Shown: positions 56,103 to 64,000 of the stretch, in pieces
Layout: every line of letters begins with the position of its first letter
Numbering within the stretch: position 1 is the first letter of the stretch
Assembly: GCF_900240945.1 (NCBI RefSeq)
Contig: NZ_OESG01000013.1
Span: 2,193,622-2,257,621 of the forward strand
Direction: 5' to 3'
Origin: Mycobacterium sp. 3519A
Lineage (GTDB): Bacteria > Actinomycetota > Actinomycetes > Mycobacteriales > Mycobacteriaceae
Length of the DNA stretch: 64,000 bases
Translations under genes and position numbers: made by a program
Notes under the pieces: model-generated
Seen by the model: only the letters and a program-made list of their open reading frames with translations
Databases searched by the model: none
Told to the model about the DNA's origin: nothing

Positions 56103-56119
56103 GTCGAATGGGTCGCGCG

Positions 56120-56139
56120 TCGACGACCAAAGGCCCTAA
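56120..56139. promoter_or_regulatory. DosR-box-like site, degenerate left half
   Basis: ACGACCAAAGGCCCTAA core, 34 bp upstream of the Rv3134c-like gene. Confidence 0.55.
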
Positions 56140-56172
56140 TGGGAGCGTGCGTGGTCCGGATAACGTGCGGTC

Positions 56173-56919
56173 ATGCGCGATGACGACAAGCCCGTCGTGG
56201 TGGGTGTCGACGGATCGGCGGCCGCGCTCAACGCCCTGAGATGGGCATTGACAGAGGCGGTGTTCCGCCAGGCTCCGATCCGATTGGTGCACGCCGTGCC
56301 CGAGCGCCCGTCGGCCGGGCGTGTCGCCGACTGCACAGACGTCGTGCTGCTCACCGCCGAAGACGCGATCTCGGAGGTGGGAAAGCCCGTCAGGCTGGAA
56401 CTCCGGCGGACGGTGGGGGAGCCGGCTGAGGTGCTCATCGCGGAATCGTGCAACGCCGCGATGGTGTGCGTCGGCGAACCCGCGCCGGCGAACGGGAAGA
56501 TGTTCGGTGCGACCGCCGTCGCGCTGATGGAGCACGCCCGCTGCCCGGTGGCAGTGATTCGCACGGGCGCCGACGGACGCCCGCACGATGACGGCGTCAT
56601 CTCCGTCGTGCTGGACGACCAACCGGACAATGACGCGCGCGTGCACCTCGCGATGCAGGAAGGGCGTCTCCGGAAAGCGGCAGTGCGACAAGTGGATCGA
56701 CGGGTCGACAGTTGGATCCGCCGCTATCCGGACGTGCCGGTCGAAGTCGTTGCCGCAGGCACCGGTCGGCAGTATCGCCGGTCGGCCGGCGACGGCGCGG
56801 GCGTTCAACTGGCGGTGGTCGGTGCGGCGGATGCCGCCGCGGCCGCCACACTGACCATGCCGAATTGCCATCCCATCTTGGGGTATCCGGACTGTTCGGT
56901 GCTGCTGGTCCGCACCTAG
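56173..56919 (+). CDS. diverged universal stress protein (Rv3134c-like)
   Basis: 248 residues. The first USP domain opens VVVGVDGSAAALNALRWA, but its ATP loop is eroded (VCVGEPAPANGKMFGATAVA). The second domain is reduced to a remnant from VISVVLDDQPDNDARVHL to PILGYPDCSVLLVRT. In M. tuberculosis a similar diverged universal stress protein, Rv3134c, is co-transcribed with dosR-dosS. Here it follows the kinase gene in the same direction, without dosR between. It probably no longer binds ATP. Confidence 0.85.
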   Translation: MRDDDKPVVVGVDGSAAALNALRWALTEAVFRQAPIRLVHAVPERPSAGRVADCTDVVLLTAEDAISEVGKPVRLELRRTVGEPAEVLIAESCNAAMVCVGEPAPANGKMFGATAVALMEHARCPVAVIRTGADGRPHDDGVISVVLDDQPDNDARVHLAMQEGRLRKAAVRQVDRRVDSWIRRYPDVPVEVVAAGTGRQYRRSAGDGAGVQLAVVGAADAAAAATLTMPNCHPILGYPDCSVLLVRT

Positions 56920-57212
56920 CGGCGCCGGCGCCAGAGCACCAGCGCGACGATTGCAGCACCGACCACCACTGCGATGATCGGCGCGCCGACTTTCGGCTGG
57001 GTCGCCACCCGGCCCACGTCGTGCGTCGTGTCGACGACGCGCTGCTTGGTCTCGGTGGCCTTGTCCTTGGCGCGCTGTTTCACGTCCAATTTCTCCGACA
57101 GCGCTCCGACGGTGTCGCCCAACTCTTTTCGAGTGCGTTCGATGTCGGCCTGAATGTCTTCGACGCCGGCGTCGGGGCCGGGCTCCTGCGGTATCGGGTC
57201 AGGCTGTGCCAT
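56916..57212 (-). CDS. DUF3618 membrane-anchored protein
   Basis: 98 residues from the ATG at 57212 (AAGG nine bases upstream; ATG at 57221 is an alternative). The DUF3618 core IQADIERTRKELGDTVGALS and LDVKQRAKDKA is followed by one transmembrane helix (about 75-94) and a RRRR tail inside. Function unknown. It overlaps the start-side gene by 14 bp and the two always occur together in mycobacteria. Confidence 0.85.
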   Translation of the reverse strand: MAQPDPIPQEPGPDAGVEDIQADIERTRKELGDTVGALSEKLDVKQRAKDKATETKQRVVDTTHDVGRVATQPKVGAPIIAVVVGAAIVALVLWRRRR

Positions 57213-57609
57213 GGCGCGCATCCTTGATCTCTTGTATGTCTGCCTTCACCGTCTCGACGGTTCGCGGCGCCGCCGGGGTGACCTCCTTGGCCTGGCTGCG
57301 TCCGAAGAGCGCGGCAATGCCCGCGGCGAGGAACAACACCGCGCCGACGATCAGCGCGGCAGCCCACACCGGCAACACCAGTGACAACGCGGCAACCGCG
57401 GCGGCGATGACGACGGCCGCACCGAAGAACGCGAGTAGACCCGCCACGCTGAACAGGCCGGCGCCGATGCCCGCGTGTTTGGCGGATTGTTGGAATTCCT
57501 TCTCCGCAAGCCGCATCTCGTCGCGGATCAGCCGCGACACCTGTGACGACAGCTGGCCCATCAATTCACCGATCGTCGGGTCCGCGGTCTGCTTCGACTC
57601 GACACTCAT
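57199..57609 (-). CDS. phage-holin-like (Holin-X, DUF1469) membrane protein
   Basis: 136 residues from the ATG at 57609. A N-terminal amphipathic helix (PTIGELMGQLSSQVSRLIRD) is followed by two strong membrane helices (about 45-105) and a soluble tail. Matches the actinobacterial holin-X family, which is not a phage lysis protein; its role is unknown. The 3' end overlaps the DUF3618 start. Confidence 0.85.
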   Translation of the reverse strand: MSVESKQTADPTIGELMGQLSSQVSRLIRDEMRLAEKEFQQSAKHAGIGAGLFSVAGLLAFFGAAVVIAAAVAALSLVLPVWAAALIVGAVLFLAAGIAALFGRSQAKEVTPAAPRTVETVKADIQEIKDARHGTA

Positions 57610-57941
57610 CACATACCAACCCCTGTCCTTGTCCGTGACCTCCCTACTCAGTGATGCCCAACCACGCGGAGCCGAAACCCGATGACGGGTCGGCCTCGAC
57701 GTGGCATCGGTTGGATAACTCCGAATACGCGGTGGCGAAGCAGCGCTTGGCTTTTCAAGATCGTTGCACGTCAACGGGTTTTGCGGGATCTCGAATCCGA
57801 ACGTCACCATTTGGACACAGTGTGGTGCGCCGGGGCGCGCCGCCGACGTTGGCTGCTGATAATTAACGTCGTCGTTCAACACGACTTCTGTACGGCACGC
57901 GGCTTTGCCGCACCACCTGAAAGCCGAATGGCTGAGCGCGA
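57610..57941. other. 332-bp intergenic region, no gene seen
   Basis: This is the divergent gap between the holin-like operon and the secreted-protein gene. Codon usage in short frames is not gene-like and no RNA gene is visible. An A/T-richer patch at about 57856-57870 (TGATAATTAACG) may be part of a promoter. No DosR-like box is seen. Confidence 0.5.
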
Positions 57942-58475
57942 ATGAAGGGTTCGATGTCGATGACGATCTTTGATCGATTCACCGTCACAGTAGTTGCTGC
58001 AGGCGCTGGATTGTGCAGTGCCGCGATGGCGTTGAGCCCGCAAGTGGCGGCCGCCCCGTTGGTCACCGGCGGCGAGGATTATGCATGCCTGCAGTCGTCG
58101 GCGGGCGCGGGTCCCGCTGGCGGTGCGGCACCGGCAGCGGCAGCAGGGGCAGGCGCCGCATGCGCGCCCAGCGCGCCGCTGTCCGAGATGGCCGGTGTTC
58201 CGATGGCGCTGCCGGGTCCGGTTCCCGTCGCGGCGCCGGTGCCCGTCGGCGCTCCGGTGCCGGTCGGCGCCCCGGTGCCCCTCGGTGCTCCGGTGCCGGT
58301 TGGCGCCCCGGTGGGCGGGCTGCCGGTGGGCGCCCCGATTCCCGTCGGCGCCCCGCTGGCCGGCGGTGCGCCGCTGGTCGAGATGGCCGGCACCGGCAAG
58401 GGCGCTCCGACGGGTCCGCCACCTCCTGGTGCGCCTGTGGACGGTCAGCCGATCATCCCCGGCCCGACAGGCTGA
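57942..58475 (+). CDS. secreted Val/Pro/Gly/Ala-rich repeat protein (Rv1435c-like)
   Basis: 177 residues. The start is uncertain among ATGs at 57942, 57954 and 57960 (AAGGG at 57946 favours the later two). A signal peptide (MTIFDRFTVTVVAAGAGL ... VAAAP) is followed by a short Cys-containing segment and about ten PVPVGAP/APVPLG repeats (roughly residues 90-150). Comparable Pro/Gly/Val-rich secreted proteins such as Rv1435c exist in mycobacteria without known function. Probably exported and cell-wall associated. Confidence 0.78.
   Translation: MKGSMSMTIFDRFTVTVVAAGAGLCSAAMALSPQVAAAPLVTGGEDYACLQSSAGAGPAGGAAPAAAAGAGAACAPSAPLSEMAGVPMALPGPVPVAAPVPVGAPVPVGAPVPLGAPVPVGAPVGGLPVGAPIPVGAPLAGGAPLVEMAGTGKGAPTGPPPPGAPVDGQPIIPGPTG
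58225..58365 (+). repeat. GCGCCGGTGCCCGTCGG-type tandem coding repeat
   Basis: About seven imperfect 18-24-base units encode PVPVGA-like hexapeptides. The unit drifts, so it is old rather than a recent VNTR. Confidence 0.7.
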
Positions 58476-58498
58476 CCGCGCACCCATCCTGAACCGGG

Positions 58499-58538
58499 TT
58501 CGGCCCGGCGGCGAGTATCGATCCGCCGCCGGGCCGAA
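58499..58538. terminator. perfect 15-bp hairpin, bidirectional terminator
   Basis: TTCGGCCCGGCGGCG and its exact complement flank a ten-base loop, between the convergent secreted-protein and L,D-transpeptidase genes. No U-run follows; strong GC stems are typical of mycobacterial terminators. Confidence 0.85.
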
Positions 58539-58571
58539 ACATGTTGGCCGAGCTTTGTTGGGGAATTCGCG

Positions 58572-59441
58572 TCAGTTCGGCACTGCGCGGGGAACCTCGA
58601 TGCTGTTCTCCTGCACGATGATCGGGTCGCCCACGTTGGCGGTGTTGAAGTACCACTCGGCGTCCTCGGTGCTGAGTCCGACGCACCCGTGGCTGGTGTT
58701 CTCGTAGCCGAGCGAGTTGACCGCCCACGGCGCCGAATGCACGAAAAGGCCACGGCGAGTGAAGCGTACGGCGTATTCCACGTCTAATAGGTATCCGTCG
58801 GGATCGTCGACGGGTATGCCGACGCTGCTCGAGTCCATCATCACGTCGCGTTCCTTCGACAGCACCGTGTAGGTGCCGACGGGCGTCGGATACTCCGGTC
58901 TGCCCATCGACGCCGGGAACACGCCGGGCTCGCCGAAATGCGGCCGATGATGTGGTGCGGGCAGTTCGGGCGGCGGCCCCGCGTTCACGCCGTCGACGGT
59001 GACCGTGAAGGTGTGGTCGGAGATGCTGGCGACCCCGATAACGGCTGGGCCCGTTTGGAATTCGGTCTTGAAGCCGCCTACCGACAGGGCCACCGTGCTG
59101 TGCGCAGGCCAGAACCGGTCAGGCAGCCATTGCACGACGCGGTTGTCGAGCCAGTCGAACTTGCCCGTCATCGCGGGAGTGGAGGTGATGTCGATCGCGC
59201 GTTCCGCCGCGTGCTTGTCGAGCACCGGCGAGTTGAACGTCACCACGACAGGGTGCGCCACCCCGACCACCTGGCCGCGCGCCGGTTGCACCGACGCGAT
59301 CGCAGGCTTGAGCAACGGATTCGCCGCAGGGGCAGGAACGTTCGTCCGGTTCGCGACCGCCATGCTGGCGTCGGCAGGCCCGGCGGCCACTACCGCATTG
59401 ATCCCGAGTACCGCAAGAACACACAGCGCAACCCCACGCAT
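58572..59441 (-). CDS. L,D-transpeptidase (YkuD) with Ig-like domains
   Basis: 289 residues from the ATG at 59441 (AAAGGAA upstream). A signal peptide (GVALCVLAVLGINAVVAAG) leads into two beta-sandwich domains (LLKPAIASVQPARGQVVGV; FTVTVDGVN) and the C-terminal YkuD domain with catalytic Cys in YENTSHGCVGLSTEDAEW (the usual HGCxN is HGCVG here). It makes 3-3 crosslinks in peptidoglycan outside the membrane, from tetrapeptide donors. Its length resembles the smaller mycobacterial Ldt paralogues; which one is not certain. Confidence 0.9.
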   Translation of the reverse strand: MRGVALCVLAVLGINAVVAAGPADASMAVANRTNVPAPAANPLLKPAIASVQPARGQVVGVAHPVVVTFNSPVLDKHAAERAIDITSTPAMTGKFDWLDNRVVQWLPDRFWPAHSTVALSVGGFKTEFQTGPAVIGVASISDHTFTVTVDGVNAGPPPELPAPHHRPHFGEPGVFPASMGRPEYPTPVGTYTVLSKERDVMMDSSSVGIPVDDPDGYLLDVEYAVRFTRRGLFVHSAPWAVNSLGYENTSHGCVGLSTEDAEWYFNTANVGDPIIVQENSIEVPRAVPN

Positions 59442-59584
59442 GTCTTTTGATTCCTTTTGAAATAACAACAGTGTTAATTAGATCGTAGGGTGCCGCGCGG
59501 AGTTCGATGTGTAGGTGCGCGTTGGCATTTCGGTCAAGGATCCATCACGCTTTGGCCACGGCGGATAACTGTGGCGGCGAGCAG

Positions 59585-60292
59585 CTAGTTGTCCTTGGCC
59601 TTCGTGACGAGGTCGGTGGCCACCTGGACCAGCGGCACATTCGAGTCCTGCGAAAGCTTCCGCAACACCTCGAACGCCTGCACCGCGTCGACGCCGTAGC
59701 GTTCCATGATCATGCCCTTCGCCTGACCGATCGTGTCCCGACTGGCCAGCGCGCGCTTGAACTGTTCTTCGCGCCGCGCCGAATTCCACGCCACCGAGGA
59801 ATGTGCGGCGAAGACCCGCCCGATATCGCGCGATGAGTCGTCGAACGCGTTCGATCGCTCGGCATAGACGTTGAGCGCACCCATGGTTTCGTCGGCGATG
59901 AACAACTGAAACGCCATGATGGCCCGAATCGGCGTCTGCTCCAGCGCATCCCGGCGGTAGCTCGGGAACCGGTCATCGGTCTCGAGGTCCGCGACGTGCA
60001 CGATCTTCTCTTCCCACGCGGCGGTCAGGCACGGGCCTTCGCGATGGCGTTGCTGAATCTCGTCGAGCAAGATCGGCCACTTGTGCGTCGCGGCGGGGGT
60101 GTCGATGTGTTTCGCGTTGCGGGTGACCGTGATGCCCGCATAGTCGGCGCCAGGGATCTCGACCGCGGCGTGTTCGACCAGTTCGTCGAGCACTGTGTCG
60201 GCGTCCGCATCCGACCGGCTGTGAAGCGCCTGCACCAGTTCAGCAATGCGAAGGTGGGTAGCCTCCACGTCGCCTCGGTCGTTCAATGTCAC
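59585..60292 (-). CDS. GAF-ANTAR domain regulator
   Basis: 235 residues from the GTG at 60292; TTG codons at 60310 and 60286 are possible starts. N-terminal GAF domain (about 35-165, including EGPCLTAAWEEK and AERSNAFDDSSRDIG) and C-terminal ANTAR RNA-binding domain (RDTIGQAKGMIMERYGVDAV). ANTAR proteins control transcription elongation by binding paired hexaloop RNA hairpins. No target hairpin was identified in the window. Confidence 0.9.
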   Translation of the reverse strand: MTLNDRGDVEATHLRIAELVQALHSRSDADADTVLDELVEHAAVEIPGADYAGITVTRNAKHIDTPAATHKWPILLDEIQQRHREGPCLTAAWEEKIVHVADLETDDRFPSYRRDALEQTPIRAIMAFQLFIADETMGALNVYAERSNAFDDSSRDIGRVFAAHSSVAWNSARREEQFKRALASRDTIGQAKGMIMERYGVDAVQAFEVLRKLSQDSNVPLVQVATDLVTKAKDN

Positions 60293-60322
60293 CCCTCGAT
60301 CTTCCGTCAATTCGGGGCCGAC

Positions 60323-60820
60323 TTACAACGCCCGCAGATACCGGTCGGTGACGACCCGCTGAATCACCGACGTGACGGGCGAGCCGAGCCTGCTCCACCA
60401 CGTCGCGTGCCGCGAGAACGCGGTCACTTCCGCGTGTACCTCGTCGGTGGCCGGGTCGTAGCGCACCATGAAACGTTCCTCACCGCTTTCCGCGTGCCCC
60501 GGCAGCGTCCCGTAGGCGAACCCGCGCAACTCCGGCTCGTCGACCACGTACACCACGCGGCATGGCGCAACGACCGGGCCCAGGTGCACCATCACGTCCG
60601 CTCCCGTGGCGGCCACCTCGCTGGTCGCATCGACGCGCAGACCGGCGCCGCGCAGCATGCCCCATCGCATGCCTGCGGCGGCCGCGTCCTCGAACCGTCG
60701 CCGCCCCCGCCCGATCACTGCCGACTTCTCTACGTGGTGGTATCCGTCGGGTAACGGGCCCGCCGTGGCCCCCACTTCGGGGTACGTCAACGGCAGCCCC
60801 GCGAGGTCCAGCAGCTTCAC
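60323..60820 (-). CDS. DUF1990 family protein
   Basis: 165 residues filling the DUF1990 domain: [45 protein letters not shown]-like [16 protein letters not shown]. The ATG has no strong RBS. Function unknown; family members occur near lipid and redox genes. It is divergent from the aldo/keto reductase gene. Confidence 0.85.
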   Translation of the reverse strand: MKLLDLAGLPLTYPEVGATAGPLPDGYHHVEKSAVIGRGRRRFEDAAAAGMRWGMLRGAGLRVDATSEVAATGADVMVHLGPVVAPCRVVYVVDEPELRGFAYGTLPGHAESGEERFMVRYDPATDEVHAEVTAFSRHATWWSRLGSPVTSVIQRVVTDRYLRAL

Positions 60821-60857
60821 AAGGACACTTTCTCATCGCGGGCGTACGGTCTGTGCA

Positions 60858-61730
60858 ATGACCACGCAAAGCATCGCGCACGCATCCGGAACGTTCACCC
60901 TCGGCGGTGATCTCACGGTCAATCGTCTCGGCTTCGGCGCCATGCGCCTCACCGGAAAGGGTGTCTGGGGTCCGCCCGCGGATCACGACGAATGCATCCG
61001 GGTCTTGCGCCGCGCCGTCGAGCTCGGCGTCAACTTCATCGACACCGCGGACTCGTACGGGCCGTACGTGTCCGAGGAGCTGATCCGCGAGGCGCTGCAC
61101 CCGTACGACGGTGTGGCCATCGCGACGAAGGCAGGCCTGCTGCGCACCGGGCCGGACGAATGGCCGCCGCTGGGCTTCCCCGCGTATCTGCGCCAGGAAT
61201 GCGAGATGAGCCTGCGCCGGCTCGGCGTCGACACCATCGATTTGTTCCAATTGCACCGGATCGACCCCAAGTTTCCCGCCGAAGACCAGATCGGCGAGCT
61301 GGTGAAGCTGCAGCAGGAGGGCAAGATCCGCCACATCGGACTGTCCGAGGTGAACGTCGACCAACTCAAGGCAGCGCAGCAGACCGCCACCATCGTGTCG
61401 GTGCAGAACATGTACAACATCACCGTCCGCTCGGCCGAGCCGGTGCTCGACGCGTGCGAAGCCGACGGCATCGGGTTCATCCCGTGGTTCCCGCTGGCGG
61501 CCGGACCGTTGGCCGCGCCAGGCGGCCCGCTGCAGCGCATCGCCGACGAGCACCACGCGACCCCGTCGCAGCTGGCTCTGGCCTGGCTGTTGAAGCGCTC
61601 GCCGGTGATGCTGCCGATCCCCGGCACGTCCAAGGTCGCGCACTTGGAGGAGAACGTGGCGGCCGCGGAGATCGAACTGTCCGACGCCGAGTTCGACACG
61701 CTGAGCAAAGCCGGGTCCGCCGACGGCTGA
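60858..61730 (+). CDS. aldo/keto reductase
   Basis: 290 residues from the ATG at 60858. The (beta/alpha)8 fold shows the catalytic set: [15 protein letters not shown] (Asp, Tyr), ATKAGL (Lys) and [10 protein letters not shown] (His). The C-terminal NADPH-binding segment [15 protein letters not shown] is present. Substrate unknown. Confidence 0.92.
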   Translation: MTTQSIAHASGTFTLGGDLTVNRLGFGAMRLTGKGVWGPPADHDECIRVLRRAVELGVNFIDTADSYGPYVSEELIREALHPYDGVAIATKAGLLRTGPDEWPPLGFPAYLRQECEMSLRRLGVDTIDLFQLHRIDPKFPAEDQIGELVKLQQEGKIRHIGLSEVNVDQLKAAQQTATIVSVQNMYNITVRSAEPVLDACEADGIGFIPWFPLAAGPLAAPGGPLQRIADEHHATPSQLALAWLLKRSPVMLPIPGTSKVAHLEENVAAAEIELSDAEFDTLSKAGSADG

Positions 61731-61751
61731 GCCAGGCAATACGGTGACCGG

Positions 61752-62372
61752 GTGGCCTACGCACAGGAGCATCGCGGCGGAGACTTCAGCCCAGCCGAGC
61801 CCACCGCCCACGGCGGACCCGACTACGGCCGCTTCGTCGAGGCCGTCCGCACGCTGCAGGACCATGCTCGCGCCACGGACGCGCCCGACGACGTGATCAC
61901 CAAGGCCGCCGACCTGATCGAGGCCGCCTCCAACCTGTTGGCGCCCTATGACGCGGACGAGTGGTCGTCACCGTCGGGCCGCCGGATGGACCTGCCCAAC
62001 CGGGGCAGCGTGTTGGGCATCCCGGGGGAGTACCACAAGACCGACGACGGCCGAGTCGCAGGCAGCGTCCGCTTCCGGCGTTTCCACCTCGGCCGCAACG
62101 GAGCCGCCCACGGCGGATGCATCGCGCAACTGTTCGACTCGCTGCTCGGCTACACCGCGTTCCGGCTGACGCAGAGCCTGTATCAGCGCACCGCCTTCCT
62201 GCACGTCGACTACCGCAAGATCGTGCCGATCGAGACGGAACTGCAGGTCGACGCCGGGGTGGACCGCGTCGACGGCCGCAAGATGTTCATCTCGGGCCGG
62301 GTGCTCGACGGGGACACCGTGCTGGCCGAGGCCAACGCGCTGTTCGTCAAGCTGAACCCGGGGCAGCCGTGA
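61752..62372 (+). CDS. PaaI-like hotdog-fold thioesterase
   Basis: 206 residues from a GTG. The C-terminal half is the hotdog domain (RFRRFHLGRNGAAHGGCIAQLFDSLLGY, FLHVDYRKIVPIETELQVDA). The HGG motif is typical of the PaaI/YigI thioesterases. The N-terminal 90 residues are a family-specific extension. Substrate unknown, probably acyl-CoA. Confidence 0.88.
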   Translation: MAYAQEHRGGDFSPAEPTAHGGPDYGRFVEAVRTLQDHARATDAPDDVITKAADLIEAASNLLAPYDADEWSSPSGRRMDLPNRGSVLGIPGEYHKTDDGRVAGSVRFRRFHLGRNGAAHGGCIAQLFDSLLGYTAFRLTQSLYQRTAFLHVDYRKIVPIETELQVDAGVDRVDGRKMFISGRVLDGDTVLAEANALFVKLNPGQP

Positions 62373-62788
62373 AGCCGTCAGAGGTCAAACGGCGCTGGGC
62401 GCGGTGGCGTGACCGACTGCGCGACCGCCCGCGCGTCGAGTTCGGCTACCGCATCGGCATCGCGGTGGTCGGGCTGGCGGTCCTCGGCGTCGGCATCCTC
62501 GCGATCCCGTACCCCGGGCCGGGCTGGGCCATCGTGTTCGTCGGCCTCGCGATTCTGGCCACCGAATTCGACTGGGCGCGACGGCTGCTCGCCTACACGC
62601 GGACCCGTTACGACACGGCGATGGGCTGGTTCAAGGCGCAGGGACTGTGGGTGCAGCTGCTCGGCGCGGCCTTCACGGCCGCCGTGGTGCTCGCCACCCT
62701 GTGGTTGCTCGGCGCGCTCGGTTGGGCCGCCGGGCTGGTCGGTATCGAGGCCAGGTGGCTGCGCAGCCCCATTGGCCTGGGGGCATGA
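62369..62788 (+). CDS. TIGR02611-family PGPGW membrane protein
   Basis: 139 residues from a GTG overlapping the thioesterase stop. Basic start (KPSEVKRRWARWRDRLRDRP), then two helix pairs with the signature IPYPGPGWAIVFVGLAILATEFDWA. Function unknown; commonly next to thrS in actinobacteria. Confidence 0.85.
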   Translation: MKPSEVKRRWARWRDRLRDRPRVEFGYRIGIAVVGLAVLGVGILAIPYPGPGWAIVFVGLAILATEFDWARRLLAYTRTRYDTAMGWFKAQGLWVQLLGAAFTAAVVLATLWLLGALGWAAGLVGIEARWLRSPIGLGA

Positions 62789-62867
62789 CCACCGGCCCCG
62801 ATAGCATGGTCGCGTTCAGTGCAGACCTGCACACCGCCCGTTTCACCGAAAGTTTGGAGAGTCACCG

Positions 62868-64000
62868 ATGAGCGCGCCCGCCAGCCCCGCCCTAGCAGCC
62901 CCGATCCGGGTCGCTGCCGGGACCACCGCCGGGGCAGCGGTCCGGGAGGCGGGCCTGCCGAGCCGCGGCGCCGTAGACGCCATCGTGGTCGTGCGCGACG
63001 CCGACGGCCGACTGCACGACCTGTCGTGGACGCCGGATACCGACGTCGAGGTGACGCCGGTGCCCGCCAACACCGACGAGGGCCGCAGCGTGATCAGGCA
63101 CTCGACCGCGCACGTGCTCGCGCAGGCCGTGCAGGACATGTTCCCCGAGGCCAAGCTCGGCATCGGGCCGCCCATCACCGACGGCTTCTACTACGACTTC
63201 GACGTGCCCCGCGCATTCACGCCGGAGGATCTGCAGGCGCTGGAGAAGCGCATGCGCCAGATCGTCAAGGAAGGCCAACTGTTCTCGCGGCGGGTCTACG
63301 CCTCCAAAGAGGAAGCCTGCGAGGAACTCGCCAACGAGCCGTACAAACTCGAACTCGTCGACGACAAGTCCGGCGACCCCGACGTGATGGAGGTCGGCGG
63401 CGACGAGCTCACCGCCTACGACAACCTCAATCCCCGCACCCGCGAACGCGAGTGGGGTGATCTGTGCCGGGGCCCGCACATCCCGACGACACGCTACATT
63501 CCGGCGTTCAAGCTGACCCGCAGCTCCGCGGCATACTGGCGCGGCGACCAGAACAATGCCAGCCTGCAACGCATCTACGGCACCGCGTGGGAGTCGCAGG
63601 AGGCGCTGGAGGCACACCTCGAGTTCATCGAAGAAGCGCAGCGGCGCGACCATCGCAAGCTCGGCGCCGAACTGGACCTGTTCAGCTTCCCCGACGAAAT
63701 CGGTTCCGGCTTAGCGGTTTTCCACCCCAAGGGTGGCATCATCCGCCGCGAACTCGAGGACTACTCGCGGCGCAAGCACATCGAGGCCGGCTACCAGTTC
63801 GTCAACAGCCCGCACATCACCAAGGCGGAGCTGTTCAAGATCTCCGGCCACCTCGACTGGTACGCCGACGGCATGTTCCCGCCGATGCACCTCGACGCCG
63901 AACTCAACGAGGACGGCACGGTGCGCAAGCCCGGCCAGGACTACTACCTCAAGCCGATGAACTGCCCGATGCACTGCCTGATCTACCGGTCGCGCGGGCG
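62868..64000 (+). CDS. thrS: threonyl-tRNA synthetase, 5' part
   Basis: 378 residues visible, continuing past the window edge. Order: N-terminal TGS domain (about 12-70), editing domain with [15 protein letters not shown] and [10 protein letters not shown], and the catalytic domain from about 270 ([21 protein letters not shown] motif 1 region and [13 protein letters not shown], with its zinc-ligand Cys). The ATG at 62868 is preceded by GGAGAG. It marks the return to housekeeping genes. Confidence 0.95.
   Translation, partial: MSAPASPALAAPIRVAAGTTAGAAVREAGLPSRGAVDAIVVVRDADGRLHDLSWTPDTDVEVTPVPANTDEGRSVIRHSTAHVLAQAVQDMFPEAKLGIGPPITDGFYYDFDVPRAFTPEDLQALEKRMRQIVKEGQLFSRRVYASKEEACEELANEPYKLELVDDKSGDPDVMEVGGDELTAYDNLNPRTREREWGDLCRGPHIPTTRYIPAFKLTRSSAAYWRGDQNNASLQRIYGTAWESQEALEAHLEFIEEAQRRDHRKLGAELDLFSFPDEIGSGLAVFHPKGGIIRRELEDYSRRKHIEAGYQFVNSPHITKAELFKISGHLDWYADGMFPPMHLDAELNEDGTVRKPGQDYYLKPMNCPMHCLIYRSRG

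Noticed and set aside
58225..58365. Possible CRISPR or VNTR array
   Set aside because: The units have no unique spacers and encode an in-frame PVPVGA peptide repeat; they drift in sequence.
60480..61865. 461-codon open frame opposite the aldo/keto reductase
   Set aside because: It has Arg/Gly/Val-biased composition from the third-position GC of the real gene on the other strand; no motifs.
62789..62867. Possible T-box or other leader in front of thrS
   Set aside because: The gap is only 79 bases, too short for a T-box, with no recognisable specifier or antiterminator.

Overview
The window is high-GC actinobacterial DNA and looks like a chromosomal segment of a non-tuberculous, probably environmental, mycobacterium. 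It carries close relatives of many Mycobacterium tuberculosis dormancy (DosR) regulon proteins: HspX, Rv2030c, PfkB, OtsB1, Acg, Rv2629, DUF1876 proteins, five universal stress proteins and a DosS/DosT-type sensor kinase. It ends in the housekeeping gene thrS. About 21 near-palindromic sites resembling the DosR operator (GGGACT-n3-GTCCC type) lie almost exclusively in the promoter gaps of these genes, so roughly 1.8-57 kb reads as one large hypoxia/NO/redox island. No dosR response-regulator gene is present in the window.

Layout. 1-327: 3' end of an IS481-family transposase, whose end supplies the stop codon of a zinc-ribbon membrane protein. 0.9-2.5 kb: universal stress protein, two small membrane proteins and a Cys-rich miniprotein. 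2.6-6.4 kb: reactive-sulfur module (MBL/rhodanese enzyme, membrane rhodanese, TauE exporter, CstR-type repressor, DUF302) with five repressor-type operators. 6.4-11.9 kb: operon for a 2-oxoacid dehydrogenase (E1a, E1b, E2), an acyl-CoA synthetase, a free-standing acyl carrier protein and a small unknown protein. 12-17.1 kb: F420-type reductase, Rv2629/Balon-like ribosome-hibernation candidate, coiled-coil protein, and a four-gene operon with a DUF523 protein and a PaaK-like ligase. 17-24.3 kb: leftward operon PEP synthase, MgtA-type ATPase, P1B-5 ATPase with a C-terminal hemerythrin domain. 24.4-29.4 kb: pfkB and otsB1 (HAD, trehalose phosphatase, GH65). 29.4-34 kb: two universal stress proteins, a decayed phosphoribosyltransferase-hydrolase pseudogene and an alpha/beta hydrolase. 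34-38.8 kb: arginine deiminase pathway (arcC, OTC, arcA, permease). 38.9-42.9 kb: two Acg-type nitroreductases around a universal stress protein, and a DUF1876 protein. 42.8-47.3 kb: complete group 3b [NiFe]-hydrogenase with its protease. 47.4-57 kb: flavin-type oxidoreductase, SRPBCC proteins, hspX, DUF1876, Rv2030c orthologue, two KAS III-like synthases, DosS/T kinase, Rv3134c-like protein. From 57 kb to the end: ordinary mycobacterial genes (DUF3618, holin-like, Val/Pro-rich secreted protein, L,D-transpeptidase, GAF-ANTAR, aldo/keto reductase, thioesterase, thrS).

Taken together, the island couples sensing (GAF heme kinase, universal stress proteins) to survival without respiration: disposal of reductant through a hydrogenase, substrate-level ATP from arginine deiminase and carbamate kinase, rerouting at PEP and fructose phosphate, trehalose turnover, ribosome hibernation, metal export, chaperoning and persulfide detoxification. 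These functional links are inferred from gene content and shared operator-like sites, not measured.
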